Below are positions 9,902-17,697 of a stretch of DNA of 21,597 nucleotides, in pieces. The number at the start of each line of letters is the position of its first letter. Within the stretch, counting starts at the first letter, position 1. The stretch is taken from NCBI GenBank assembly GCA_002408385.1, contig DHSB01000115.1, forward strand, positions 275 through 21,871, given 5' to 3'. The stretch comes from Myxococcales bacterium UBA5297 (GTDB taxonomy: Bacteria; Myxococcota; Myxococcia; Myxococcales; UBA5297). The notes beneath the pieces are model-generated. The model made no database searches. It was not told where the DNA came from and saw nothing but the letters and a program-made list of their open reading frames with translations. Made by a program: the position numbers and the translations under genes.

Positions 9902-10375
9902 ATGAAAGTCCTGATCCAAGGCAAGCAGATGACGGTTCCGGACGAGCTCAAGAGCTACGTGATGGAGCGCTTGGTCAACGTGATCACGCGCTTCTACGAC
10001 AGCTCGGCCGCCGAGCTGCGCGTGGTGTTCGAGGACATGAACGGGACCAAGGGCGGCAACGACAAGGAGTGCCACCTGACGTTCCGCATGCCCATGGCGC
10101 AGACGATCCAAATCGAGGAGGTGACTCAGGACCCGTACGCCTCGCTCGACGCCGCCGGGGACAGGTTGGTGCGCATCATCAAACGCGAGCTCGAGCGGAT
10201 GCGGCGCAGGCCGGCAGGCCACCACAAGTACCGCCCCTTGGGCACGACCGTGGCCAGCGGCGGCATCCCGGGCGAAACGCTCGAAAGACTGCGCTTCAGC
10301 GACGAAGCCCAGCGCCTGCTCGAGACCGGCACAGGGATCACCGCCGCGGGTCACGAGCGCCTGAAGGGAACCTAG
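9902..10375 (+). CDS. hpf: ribosome hibernation promoting factor (S30AE family)
   Basis: 157 aa. It begins MKVLIQGKQMTVPDELKSYV and shows the S30AE fold order: strand, helix VMERLVNVITRF, strand AAELRVVFEDMN, strand CHLTFRMPM, then helix PYASLDAAGDRLVRIIKREL. Such proteins bind the 30S decoding region and silence or dimerise ribosomes in stationary phase. The C-terminal part (100-157) is short and unlike the dimerisation domain of long HPF (about 180-190 aa), so it is closer to a short form with an added tail. ATG 9902 is preferred over GTG 9875 because AGGAGA at 9892-9897 precedes it and the homology starts exactly there. It converges with the TPR gene; structured DNA at 10379-10471 separates them. 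Confidence 0.93.
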   Translation: MKVLIQGKQMTVPDELKSYVMERLVNVITRFYDSSAAELRVVFEDMNGTKGGNDKECHLTFRMPMAQTIQIEEVTQDPYASLDAAGDRLVRIIKRELERMRRRPAGHHKYRPLGTTVASGGIPGETLERLRFSDEAQRLLETGTGITAAGHERLKGT

Positions 10376-10378
10376 CCC

Positions 10379-10471
10379 GTTGGCGCTCGAGTCCTTGCCA
10401 GCTTGGGCAAAGCGAGGGGCTCGAGCAACGACCTCAAAGGCGGGCGAGGGCTCGCAGCTAGCCTCGCCGCC
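10379..10471. terminator. two hairpins between convergent hpf and the TPR gene
   Basis: The first is a nested hairpin: outer GCTCGAG/CTCGAGC (10385-10391 and 10420-10426), extended by GTT/AAC across a bulge, and inner TTGCC/GGCAA (10395-10399 and 10406-10410). The second pairs GGCGAGG (10443-10449) with CCTCGCC (10462-10468), extended by GGC/GCC past one bulged base; it overlaps the stop of the minus-strand gene. Neither has a T run, so termination may depend on Rho or on transcript collision. Confidence 0.5.
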
Positions 10472-11438
10472 TGGGCATCTTGTGGCGACCGGTGAGCGCC
10501 GCGGACATCGACAGGACCTTCATCAGATTCTGTCGGTAGACCTCGTTGTCCGGGTCGAGGGCGAGCGCCTTCTGCAGGAGCTCTTCGGCGGCGCTCAGGT
10601 CGCGGCGCTCCTTGACGACCGCTATCGCGAGCCGGTTGTAGAGCGGCGCCGGATCGTCCGAGCGCGCGATCGCCAGCTCGAGTACCCTGATGGCCCCGGC
10701 GTAGTCGCCCGAGCGCTCGAGCTCGATGGCCTTCTGCAGCGGGTTGAAGGCCGGCTGCGGGGCTGGCTGCGGCACGGGCCGGCGTTCGAGTCGTGGGGGC
10801 GCGCGCGGAGGCGAATACCTTGGAAGCGGAGGCGAAGGCTCCTGGGCCGGCGGGCGGGGGCCCGACGCCTTGAGGACCACCGGCCGTGACGCCGGAAGGT
10901 CCTCGGGCAAAGGCGGTGGCCGGCTGGGAGGCTCGGCAGCGCGTGGCTTGGGCTTCGGGGGCGCCTCGCACAGCTTGATGATCTCGCGGTCGAGCAGCGA
11001 GCGCAGGATCGACTGGATCTCGATCTTCGAGAGCGCCGCCATCATCCGGAGTTGCTCGACGGTGGTGCGCCCGTCGATGAGCGAAATGATGTAGGCCTCG
11101 AAGCTCGACAGCGCCTGCTGGCGCAGATCGAGCCCGAGCAGCAGCGCCGGCAGGTCGTCGGCGCCCGCGGGCACCGTGAAGACGCGGGTCCGCGTGATGG
11201 TCCCGCGACCCGTCGCAAGTCCTGCCTCGGCCGGCGCGGGCGGCGGCCTGGGGACCTGGCGAGAGAGGGTGGGCTCGGGGCAGAGCAGCGCGCGGATGAC
11301 CGTCGGCTCCCGCGGCGGCTCGAAGTCATCGTCGACGAGCGCGGAAGGATCGACGATGACCTCGCAGTACACGCAGAGGACATCGCCTCGGTTGATTTCC
11401 TGCCCGCAGGTCGGGCAGGTGAGCGACGCGGTGGTCAT
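10458..11438 (-). CDS. zinc-ribbon / helical middle domain / TPR protein
   Basis: 326 aa, soluble. An N-terminal zinc ribbon has Cys8-x2-Cys11 and Cys22-x2-Cys25. A Pro-rich linker follows, then a compact helical domain at about 96-157 (DLRQQALSSFEAYIISLIDG with TTVEQLRMMAAL), which resembles the PATAN/winged-helix-like segments common in deltaproteobacterial regulatory proteins. A second, very Pro-rich linker (158-230) leads to a C-terminal TPR region of two or more repeats (LERSGDYAGAIRVLELAIAR and LSAAEELLQKALALDPDN). ATG 11438 is chosen because the zinc ribbon starts directly after it; a longer start at 11477 adds 13 unlike residues. It lies 55 bp after glgB on the same strand and is probably co-transcribed. 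Its role is unknown; the build suggests a scaffold or regulator. Confidence 0.88.
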   Translation of the reverse strand: MTTASLTCPTCGQEINRGDVLCVYCEVIVDPSALVDDDFEPPREPTVIRALLCPEPTLSRQVPRPPPAPAEAGLATGRGTITRTRVFTVPAGADDLPALLLGLDLRQQALSSFEAYIISLIDGRTTVEQLRMMAALSKIEIQSILRSLLDREIIKLCEAPPKPKPRAAEPPSRPPPLPEDLPASRPVVLKASGPRPPAQEPSPPLPRYSPPRAPPRLERRPVPQPAPQPAFNPLQKAIELERSGDYAGAIRVLELAIARSDDPAPLYNRLAIAVVKERRDLSAAEELLQKALALDPDNEVYRQNLMKVLSMSAALTGRHKMPRRRG

Positions 11439-11479
11439 GGCCCGCCCATGAGAGCAAAGGCGACGGGTCCCCACCATCC

Positions 11480-11505
11480 CGCCGCAAGCGCGGCTACTTG
11501 CGGCG
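11480..11505 (-). other. hairpin overlapping the glgB stop codon
   Basis: CGCCGCAAG (11480-11488) pairs perfectly with CTTGCGGCG (11497-11505) around an 8-nt loop that holds the glgB stop codon (11494-11496). There is no T run, so it is more likely an intercistronic stabiliser or attenuator between glgB and the zinc-ribbon gene than a full terminator. Confidence 0.45.
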
Positions 11506-13692
11506 CTTGAGCACGAGCACCGACAGCGGAGGCAGGGTGATGTTCATCGAGTTGCCGAACGCCTGCCAGGGGACCGGATCGGCCCAGACCTCGCCGGCGT
11601 TGCCCATGTTGCTTCCGCCGTAGATATCGGCGTCGCTGTTGAGCAGCTCGACGTAGGCCCCGGACTCCGGAACGCCGATGCGGTAGTCGTGCCGCGGCAT
11701 CGGCGTCAGGTTGCACGCGAAGACGAGGAAGTCGGACGGATCCTTGGCAAAGCGCACGAAGGAATAGATCGAACGGTCGGTGTCGCTGCAGTCGATCCAG
11801 CGGAAACCCTCGGGCACGAAGTCCTGCTGCCAGAGAGAGGGCTCGGAGCGGTAGACGCGGTTGAGGTCCTTCATCCACTGCTGGATCCCGCGGTGCGTCG
11901 GATAGCCGAGCAGGTGCCAGTCGAGGCTGGAGTCGTGGTTCCACTCGGACCATTGGCCGATCTCGGCGCCCATGAAGTGCAGCTTCTTGCCCGGGTGGCC
12001 GAACATGTAGCCGAACAGCGCGCGCAGGTTGGCCCTCTTCTGCCACTCGTCGCCGGGCATCTTCCCGATGAGCGAGCCCTTGCCGTGCACGACCTCGTCG
12101 TGGGAGAGCGCGAGCACGAAGTTCTCGGTGTAGGCGTAGAGCATGCTGAAGGTGAGCCGGTTCGCGTGGTACTTGCGGTAGACCGGGTCCTTCGAGAAGA
12201 AGTCGAGGATGTCGTGCATCCACCCCATGTTCCACTTCATCGAGAAGCCCAGGCCGCCCAGGTAGGTCGGGCGTGAGACCCCGGTCCAGGCCGTCGACTC
12301 CTCGGCGATGGTGACCGCGCCGGGGTGCTTTTGGTGTACGAGCGTGTTGAGGAACTTGAGGAATTCGACCGCCTCCAGGTTCTCCTTGCCGCCGAAGCGG
12401 TTGGGGACCCACTCGCCGTCCTTGCGCGCGTAGTCGAGGTAGAGCATCGAGGCGACCGCGTCCACGCGCAGGCCGTCGAAGTGGTACTGGTCGAGCCAGA
12501 ACATCGCGTCGGAGAGCAGGAAGTTCCAGACCTCGGTGCGCCCGTAGTTGAAGACCAGGGTGTCCCACTCCGGGTGGCGCCCCTGGCGCGGGTCGGCATG
12601 CTCGTAGAGGTGCGTGCCGTCGAACTCCGCGAGCCCGTAGGAGTCCGAGGGGAAGTGGGCCGGGACCCAGTCGAGGAGGACGCCGATGCCGTTGCGGTGC
12701 ATCGTGTCGACGAACGCCATCAGGTCGTGGGGGCTGCCGTAGCGGCCGGTGGGGGCGAAGAAGTTGACCGTCTGGTAGCCCCACGAGCCGTAGAACGGGT
12801 GCTCGGTCAGCGGCAGCAGCTCGATGTGCGTGTAGCCCATCTCCTTGACGTAGGCGGCGAGCTGCTCGGCGGCCTCTCGGTAGGACAGGGAGCGGTTGCC
12901 ATCCTCGGGCACCCGGCGCCACGAGCCGAGGTGCACCTCGTAGATGGAGATTGGCGCCTCGAGATAGCTCCCGTTCTTGCGCTTCTCCATCCACTCCTGA
13001 TCTGCCCACTCGTACCCTTCCAGATCGTAGACGCGAGCGGCGGTCTTGGGAGGCAGCTCGACCTGGAAGGCGACCGGATCGACCTTGAGCAGGTAGATGT
13101 CGCCCTGATTCGGCAGCAGCTCGTACTTGTAGTTCTGCCCGACCTCCAGCCCGGGGATGAACAGCTCCCAGACCCCGTTCTGCTCGTGCTTGCGCATCGG
13201 GTGGCGCCGGCCATCCCAGCCGTTGAAATCACCGACGACGCTGACGCGCCGGGCCGAGGGGGCCCACACCCCGAAGCTGACGCCCCGAATCCCGTCGACC
13301 TCGATGGGATGGGCGCCCAGCTTCTCCCAGAGCCGGTAGTGCGTGCCTTCGCGCAACAGGTGAAGGTCATACTCGGTCAATTGCGGACCGAAGGCGTAGG
13401 GGTCGGACAGCTCGTACGTGCTGCCGCCCGCCTCCACGCGCAGGCGGTAGCTCGCCGGGCGCACCTCGCCGAGCGCCGCCTCGAAGAACCCTTCGTCGAG
13501 CAGTCGGGTCGCCTCGGCCAGCGTCTTGCCGTCGGCGCCGACGACACTGACGCGGCTCGCCCCCGGCTGGAAGGTGCGCACGAACACGACGCGCTTGCCC
13601 TCGAGCTCTTCGACATGGGGACCGAGCACCTCGAAGGGCTGACCATGCCGCGCTTCGACCAGCGCGCGCACCGCATCCATGTTCACGGGCAT
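11494..13692 (-). CDS. glgB: 1,4-alpha-glucan branching enzyme
   Basis: 732 aa, close to the usual length. It makes the alpha-1,6 branches of glycogen by moving oligoglucan chains. The order is an N-terminal beta module (about 20-110), a CBM48 region (SFGVWAPSARRVSVVGDFNGW), the GH13 barrel and an all-beta C-terminus ending LSVLVLKRRK. The three catalytic acids are present: nucleophile Asp411 (DGLRVDAVASM), acid/base Glu464 (VTIAEEST) and Asp532 (ALSHDEVVHGKGS). Each is offset by exactly +6 from the E. coli residues 405, 458 and 526. The start ATG at 13692 has GGAGG 6 nt upstream; the longer frame to 13794 has no support. No other glycogen gene is in the window. A weak promoter lies at 13767-13794. 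Confidence 0.97.
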   Translation of the reverse strand: MPVNMDAVRALVEARHGQPFEVLGPHVEELEGKRVVFVRTFQPGASRVSVVGADGKTLAEATRLLDEGFFEAALGEVRPASYRLRVEAGGSTYELSDPYAFGPQLTEYDLHLLREGTHYRLWEKLGAHPIEVDGIRGVSFGVWAPSARRVSVVGDFNGWDGRRHPMRKHEQNGVWELFIPGLEVGQNYKYELLPNQGDIYLLKVDPVAFQVELPPKTAARVYDLEGYEWADQEWMEKRKNGSYLEAPISIYEVHLGSWRRVPEDGNRSLSYREAAEQLAAYVKEMGYTHIELLPLTEHPFYGSWGYQTVNFFAPTGRYGSPHDLMAFVDTMHRNGIGVLLDWVPAHFPSDSYGLAEFDGTHLYEHADPRQGRHPEWDTLVFNYGRTEVWNFLLSDAMFWLDQYHFDGLRVDAVASMLYLDYARKDGEWVPNRFGGKENLEAVEFLKFLNTLVHQKHPGAVTIAEESTAWTGVSRPTYLGGLGFSMKWNMGWMHDILDFFSKDPVYRKYHANRLTFSMLYAYTENFVLALSHDEVVHGKGSLIGKMPGDEWQKRANLRALFGYMFGHPGKKLHFMGAEIGQWSEWNHDSSLDWHLLGYPTHRGIQQWMKDLNRVYRSEPSLWQQDFVPEGFRWIDCSDTDRSIYSFVRFAKDPSDFLVFACNLTPMPRHDYRIGVPESGAYVELLNSDADIYGGSNMGNAGEVWADPVPWQAFGNSMNITLPPLSVLVLKRRK

Positions 13693-13766
13693 CTCTCGCC
13701 TCCGTACCTCATCGGTTGATCGCTCACCCGGAAGAGTCCCGGGCAGCCTAGCAGCAACGCGGCAGG

Positions 13767-13794
13767 AATGTACGCGGCCGGACACTAAAGGCAA
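13767..13794 (-). promoter_or_regulatory. possible glgB promoter
   Basis: On the minus strand, TTGCCT (13794-13789) and TACATT (13772-13767) are 16 nt apart, each matching four of six consensus bases. Transcription would start near 13760, about 70 nt before glgB. The gap beyond it, 13795-14026, shows no gene that I can support. Confidence 0.35.
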
Positions 13795-14026
13795 TCATGT
13801 TCTTGCCCGGCGCCGGCGGCCTGCGCCCCGGGGCGATTCGCCTCTCGCCGGCCGGCGAACCGCGCACCGGTGGTGCCTTCCGAAGGCGACAGGGCGCGGC
13901 CGAGGGCCCGAGGCGGCCTGTTTGCGCAGGCGGCCGCGAGCCGCCGCAAATCCCCGCGCCGAGGCTTCCGCAAGAGCGGTCGATTGCCAGGGGGCCTGCG
14001 GCGGTGCGCTGCTCGAGAGGGCTGCG

Positions 14027-14518
14027 CTAGCGCGAAGGCTCGGGCTCGTCGGCACGTGGCGCTCCGACGGCGGCGACCAACCGCTCGTAGCAGGCCTCGA
14101 GGCCGCGCCGGTGCTGACGGAAGCGCTGCTCGGCGGTGCTCGGCATGTCCGCGGTGTAGCGGAAGTACCAGCGCAGCGCCTCGAGCTCCTCGACGAAGAG
14201 GCTCACCGCGCTCTGCTCGCGCGCCGACAGCAGCGACAGCTCGCGAAAGCTCATCTCCGGGAGCCGGCTGCGCAGCGGGGTCAGCAGCGGCTCGCGGTCG
14301 CGGTGAAGCGAGAAGAGCCCGACCATCTCGCCCGCGCGGGCCGCGATGCGGCTCATCAGCGCGGCGGCATCGAGGGCCACCAGGTTGCGGACCCGCTCGC
14401 GCTCTGGCTGGGGACGGGCGCAAGAGGGCTTGCGAGCCCTCGCCCCGGCCTTGCGGCCTCGAGAGCTGTTCGAGCGGCTGCTCGTGCGACTCGCCGCTGC
14501 CTTGCGCGCTCTGGGCAT
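14027..14518 (-). CDS. small hypothetical protein with basic tail and helical domain
   Basis: 163 aa; I do not recognise it. The first 45 residues are a low-complexity basic tail rich in Arg, Lys, Ser and Ala (begins MPRARKAAASRTSSRS), which could bind nucleic acid. Residues 46-150 look like a well-folded helical domain: LVALDAAALMSRIAARAGEM, FRELSLLSAREQSAVSLFVE, EALRWYFRYTADMPSTAEQ and HRRGLEACYERLVAAVG. The amino acid balance of this part, with aromatic and hydrophobic residues at helix spacing, argues that this frame is the real one rather than the overlapping frames on either strand. It follows ilvE on the same strand after a strong hairpin. No clear ribosome binding site precedes ATG 14518. 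Function unknown. Confidence 0.65.
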   Translation of the reverse strand: MPRARKAAASRTSSRSNSSRGRKAGARARKPSCARPQPERERVRNLVALDAAALMSRIAARAGEMVGLFSLHRDREPLLTPLRSRLPEMSFRELSLLSAREQSAVSLFVEELEALRWYFRYTADMPSTAEQRFRQHRRGLEACYERLVAAVGAPRADEPEPSR

Positions 14519-14539
14519 CGAATGGGCCCCGCAAGTAGA

Positions 14540-14570
14540 CCGGCCGGCGTCTGGTCAGGGCGCCGGCCGG
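14540..14570 (-). terminator. hairpin between ilvE and the small hypothetical gene
   Basis: CCGGCCGGCG (14540-14549) pairs perfectly with CGCCGGCCGG (14561-14570) around an 11-nt loop, 18 nt past the ilvE stop. There is no T run on the minus strand, so it may reduce rather than stop read-through into the next gene. Confidence 0.5.
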
Positions 14571-14588
14571 CAGTGACCGTCGGTTCGT

Positions 14589-15707
14589 CTACTCGGAGAG
14601 CGTGATGGCGAGCTGCTCGGGGTCGAGCTGGTCGATGCGCTCGATCCAGCCGAAGACGTCCTCTTCCTCACCGTGCTGCAGGCGGGTCATGTAGTCGAAC
14701 AGGCGGCGGGCGAGCGGTCCGGTCTGGTTCTTGTTCACCTGCACCTCGGCGCCCTTGTACGACAGCACGCCGACCGGGGAGATGACCGCGGCGGTGCCGG
14801 TGCCGAACGACTCGGTGAGATCGCCGGTCTTGGCCGTTTCGATGACCTCGTCGATGGAGATGCGCCGCTCGGTCACCTTCATGCCCCAGTGGCGGGCGAT
14901 CTGGATGACGCTGTCGCGGGTGATGCCGGGGAGGATGGTGCCGCCGAGCGGCGGGGTGATGAGCTCGTCCTTGATGACGAAGAAGATGTTCATCGTGCCC
15001 ACCTCCTCGACCCAGCGGTGCTCGATGGCGTCGAGCCAGAGCACCTGCGTGTAGCCGAGCGAGGCCGCCTTCTTCTGTCCCTGCAGGCTGTGGGCGTAGT
15101 TGGCCGCGGTCTTCGCCTCGCCCAGGCCGCCGCGCACCGCGCGCACGTCCTCCTCCGAGACCCAGATGCGAACCGGGTTGAAGCCCTGGGGATAGTAGGC
15201 GCCCACCGGGCCGACGATGACGTAGAAGGCGTACTCGTCGCCCGGGCGCACGCCCAAGAACGGGTCGGTCGCGATGATGGTCGGGCGGATATAGAGCGAG
15301 GAGCCCGGAGAGTCGGGAATCCATTCCTGGTCGATCAGCACGAGCGACTTGACTGCGCGCCCGAAGAACTCCTCGTCGACCGACTCCATCATCAGGCGCT
15401 TGGCCGAGTTTTGGATGCGCTGGGCGTTCTTCTGCCAGCGGAACAGGTAGATGCCGCCGTCCTTGCCGCGGTAGGCCTTCAGACCCTCGAAGACCTCCTG
15501 GCCGTAGTGCAGGCAAATGGCCGCCGGGTCGATCTGCAGGGTGCGCATCGGCTCGATCCGCGCCAGATGCCAGCCGTTGGTGCGGTCGAACTCGGTGGCG
15601 AAGAAATGGTCGGAGAAGTAGCGGCCGAATCCGAGCTTGGTCGGATCGGTGGGCTTGGCCTTCTGATGCGTGCTGCGTACACGGCGGATGGCAATTCTCT
15701 TGTCCAT
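14589..15707 (-). CDS. ilvE: branched-chain amino acid aminotransferase
   Basis: 372 aa, a PLP enzyme of fold type IV that interconverts Val, Leu and Ile with their 2-keto acids, using glutamate. The PLP lysine is Lys199 in GGLGEAKTAANYAHSLQ. Other family blocks are CLHYGQEVFEGLKAYRG (65-81), SLYIRPTIIATDP (137-149), VEEVGTMNIFFV (233-244) and GTGTAAVISPVG near residue 305. The length and the N-terminal extension fit the long BCAT type (about 350-370 aa) rather than the roughly 310-aa enterobacterial IlvE. ATG 15707 has GGAAGG 7 nt upstream. A perfect TTGACA at 15824-15819 lies about 110 nt upstream on this strand, but no matching -10 box is visible. No leader peptide or riboswitch was recognised. 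Confidence 0.95.
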   Translation of the reverse strand: MDKRIAIRRVRSTHQKAKPTDPTKLGFGRYFSDHFFATEFDRTNGWHLARIEPMRTLQIDPAAICLHYGQEVFEGLKAYRGKDGGIYLFRWQKNAQRIQNSAKRLMMESVDEEFFGRAVKSLVLIDQEWIPDSPGSSLYIRPTIIATDPFLGVRPGDEYAFYVIVGPVGAYYPQGFNPVRIWVSEEDVRAVRGGLGEAKTAANYAHSLQGQKKAASLGYTQVLWLDAIEHRWVEEVGTMNIFFVIKDELITPPLGGTILPGITRDSVIQIARHWGMKVTERRISIDEVIETAKTGDLTESFGTGTAAVISPVGVLSYKGAEVQVNKNQTGPLARRLFDYMTRLQHGEEEDVFGWIERIDQLDPEQLAITLSE

Positions 15708-16024
15708 GGGTTTGCCTTCCCGTGCGCCTGGACGGCTGGGCCGCCAGGCTGCAATTGAGCTCGGTTTCGTTCCCGACCTGCCGGCTCGCTACGGCTGCGC
15801 ACGAGCCACCGGGAAGGTTGTCAAGCCGGCCGTCGGGGCGGGGCCGAAGGGAGAACCCGGTGCTTCTGGAGCGCAACGGTCGGGAAGGATAGACCCCCCA
15901 AGAGTGGCAGGGCAACCTCAAGCAGCACTCCAGGGCCGGGGAGGCAGGCTCGGGCGACCGGGCAAGCGGGAGGCCCGGCGGCTGGCCGCCGGGCCTCTGT
16001 TCGAGATGCGCTCGGCCGTGCAGG
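15708..16024. other. non-coding gap upstream of ilvE
   Basis: About 315 bp without a gene. On the minus strand it contains the ilvE ribosome binding site and an isolated -35-like TTGACA (15824-15819) whose expected -10 position is GC-rich. Near its right end is the strong hairpin at 15970-15997. I see no T-box or attenuator. Confidence 0.5.
15970..15997 (-). terminator. terminator hairpin after the outer-membrane protein gene
   Basis: GAGGCCCGGCGG (15970-15981) pairs perfectly over 12 bp with CCGCCGGGCCTC (15986-15997) around the loop CTGG. It lies 27 nt past the stop of the minus-strand gene at 16025. There is no clear T run, but the stem is very stable. Confidence 0.6.
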
Positions 16025-16618
16025 CTAGAAGGCCGCCGACACGTTCAGGGTGCCCGAGAGGGCATCGGGGTGCTCGGCAAAGTCGGCCACGTCGCTGCCG
16101 AGGACCGACCAGGTGTACTGACCGCGGATGCCGACGCGGAAGGTCGAGTCGGTGAAGAAGTCCGCGCCCACGCCGAACGGCACGAGGCCTTCGACCGCGT
16201 TGGTCAGGCCGTAAGGGTTGTCGCCCACGGTGGTGAGCGCCGCGCCGACGCCGCCGAACGCGTACGGACGCCACATCACCGGCGCCTCGAGCTCGGGCCC
16301 AACCTTGACCGCAGCCTGCAACTGGTTGCGGGTGATGTTCGAGTCGATGTTCTCCAGGCCGTTGGTGTGGCCCATGAACGCCGCCTCGTACGAGATCAGG
16401 TCGCCGCCCTCGCTCGCCGACGCGGTGACACCGTAGGCGGGGCCGGTGTTGGCAAAGTCGTTGACCTGCCCGAGGAAGCCGCCGATACCGCCGTTGAGGC
16501 CCACCTGGATCTGATTCTCCTCGATCTCGATCTGCTCGATCTCCTCTTCGATTTGAGCCTGGGCAAGCGCCGGCATCAGGATGAGCGCCGCGCCGAGTGC
16601 CAGGACGAGCTGCTTCAT
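16025..16618 (-). CDS. small outer-membrane beta-barrel candidate
   Basis: 197 aa. A clear Sec signal peptide MKQLVLALGAALILMPALAQA is cut at AQA. The mature protein opens with a short acidic, Ile/Glu-rich stretch (IEEEIEQIEIEENQ) and continues with Gly-rich amphipathic strands (VGLNGGIGGFLGQV, YAFGGVGAALTTVG, GLVPFGVGADFFT, FRVGIRGQYTWSV), ending in Phe (LNVSAAF), as outer-membrane barrels do. The size fits an 8-strand barrel of the OmpA/OmpW type, but no specific family is recognised. ATG 16618 has AGGAGG 7 nt upstream. It is monocistronic, followed by the hairpin at 15970-15997. Its role is probably structural or porin-like; this is inference. Confidence 0.85.
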   Translation of the reverse strand: MKQLVLALGAALILMPALAQAQIEEEIEQIEIEENQIQVGLNGGIGGFLGQVNDFANTGPAYGVTASASEGGDLISYEAAFMGHTNGLENIDSNITRNQLQAAVKVGPELEAPVMWRPYAFGGVGAALTTVGDNPYGLTNAVEGLVPFGVGADFFTDSTFRVGIRGQYTWSVLGSDVADFAEHPDALSGTLNVSAAF

Positions 16619-16637
16619 TGGCTCGCCTCCTTCTTCA

Positions 16638-16656
16638 GTGCGTTATTTTTTCGCAC
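16638..16656 (-). promoter_or_regulatory. AT-rich hairpin in the leader of the outer-membrane protein gene
   Basis: GTGCG (16638-16642) and CGCAC (16652-16656) flank a TTATTTTTT core, striking in such GC-rich DNA. It lies just before the ribosome binding site of the gene at 16618. It may be part of the promoter (AATAAC as a -10 with a poor -35) or a leader structure. The rest of 16657-16782 shows no gene. Confidence 0.3.
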
Positions 16657-16782
16657 CGCCAAGTGCTGAATCCCCCTTGAAGGAAGATTGCCAGGGCGCC
16701 TCGGTGTGACAAGCGGGGGAGGCAGGCCGTCGCGAGGGGCGCTCGCCCCTTTGCAGGGCGCCCGACGCTCCAGGGCATTGAA

Positions 16783-16801
16783 CGGGCAGGCCGCCTGCCC
16801 G
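16783..16801 (+). repeat. perfect hairpin abutting the start of the CGLC gene
   Basis: CGGGCAGG (16783-16790), CCG loop, CCTGCCCG (16794-16801). It ends at the base before ATG 16802 and occupies the place of a ribosome binding site, so it could hide or replace it, act as an operator, or end an upstream transcript. Confidence 0.45.
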
Positions 16802-17606
16802 ATGCTCTATACGATGCTCATCGGCGTGCCCCCGAGCCTCGCGCGCAGGCTCTCTGCCCCGGTCATCGCCGCCCTGCTCGGCTGGACGCCGTCGAGCGGG
16901 CTGGCGTGTGGGCTCTGTATCGACGCGACCGCGCGGCGGGCCGCCTGGTGGATGGGCGCGCCGCTGGCCCTCGTCGTCGCGCTCGGGGGCGAGGCGCTTC
17001 TGTCCACCCTTCACCTCGCCCTGCGGCGGCGCGCGCCCCGCTACGCACCGGGGGCCGGCCCACCTCGTCGGCCTGTGCGCCTCGGCGGTGGCCCTGCTGC
17101 TTTCTCGGGGGAGCGGCCTGGCGACGGCGACTCCTTTTGCCCTGGCGCTCGGCTACTCGTTCATCCGCTCGCTCATCGCCGAGCGCGCGCGTGGGCGGGC
17201 GGTGCTCTGCGCCCGGCTCGGGATCGTCCTCGCGCTGTTGACGCTGGCCCTCGCGCGCAGCCATCCGGCCGTCGTGCCGACCGCGCGGCTGGTGGGGCTG
17301 TGCCTGGTCGCGCCCGCCGACTGGGGGCTTGAGCCGAGCACCTGGGGCGAGCGCGAGCTGCAGGGGCGCGCCGGCGCGAGCGCCGAGATAGAGCGGCGCC
17401 TCGACGAGCTTCGGCCTACAAGAGGCGAGCTGCCGACCCGCGGCGAGCTGGCGCTGCTGCGGCTGCACCTGCTGGTCGGCGGCTCTCCGCAGGAGAGGGC
17501 GCGCCGTTGCCAGGGATGGGACCTCGGCCGGTACGAGCGCCACTACGGCGACGCGCTCGCCTCGGCGCGGATCGCACGGACAGTCTGCTCGCCCGCCCCC
17601 GATTGA
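16802..17606 (+). pseudogene. membrane protein with CGLC motif, frameshifted at a G run
   Basis: Two plus-strand frames join into one protein I do not recognise. The first (from ATG 16802 or 16814) has a hydrophobic start, then LACGLCIDATARRAAWWMG, with two Cys in a CxxC arrangement, and a membrane segment APLALVVALGGEALLSTLHL. Reading must move by one base at the five-G run 17050-17054, after which the other frame continues PAHLVGLCASAVALLLSRG with further membrane segments (FALALGYSFIRSLI, LGIVLALLTLALA). A soluble, charged C-terminal domain ends at 17606. Read as four Gs, the gene gives 267 aa with about four membrane segments. A run-length error is the simplest explanation; true decay is possible. 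There is no good ribosome binding site, and a perfect hairpin ends at the start codon. Confidence 0.6.
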
Positions 17607-17697
17607 CCGCTCGACGCGCTGCGCGCTCTGTTGGCCTTGTCTCCCGATCCGCGCGGCCGCAAACCTCCCGGCCCGGCAAGAGAGAGGGGCTTTGAAG

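Noticed and set aside
11435..13719. Long frames overlapping glgB on both strands (minus 11435-13009, plus 12325-13719)
   Set aside because: They are out-of-frame or antisense reads of glgB, whose catalytic residues fix the true frame.
15819..15824. TTGACA upstream of ilvE as a full promoter
   Set aside because: The -10 position is GC-rich with no match, so it is only noted within the gap entry.
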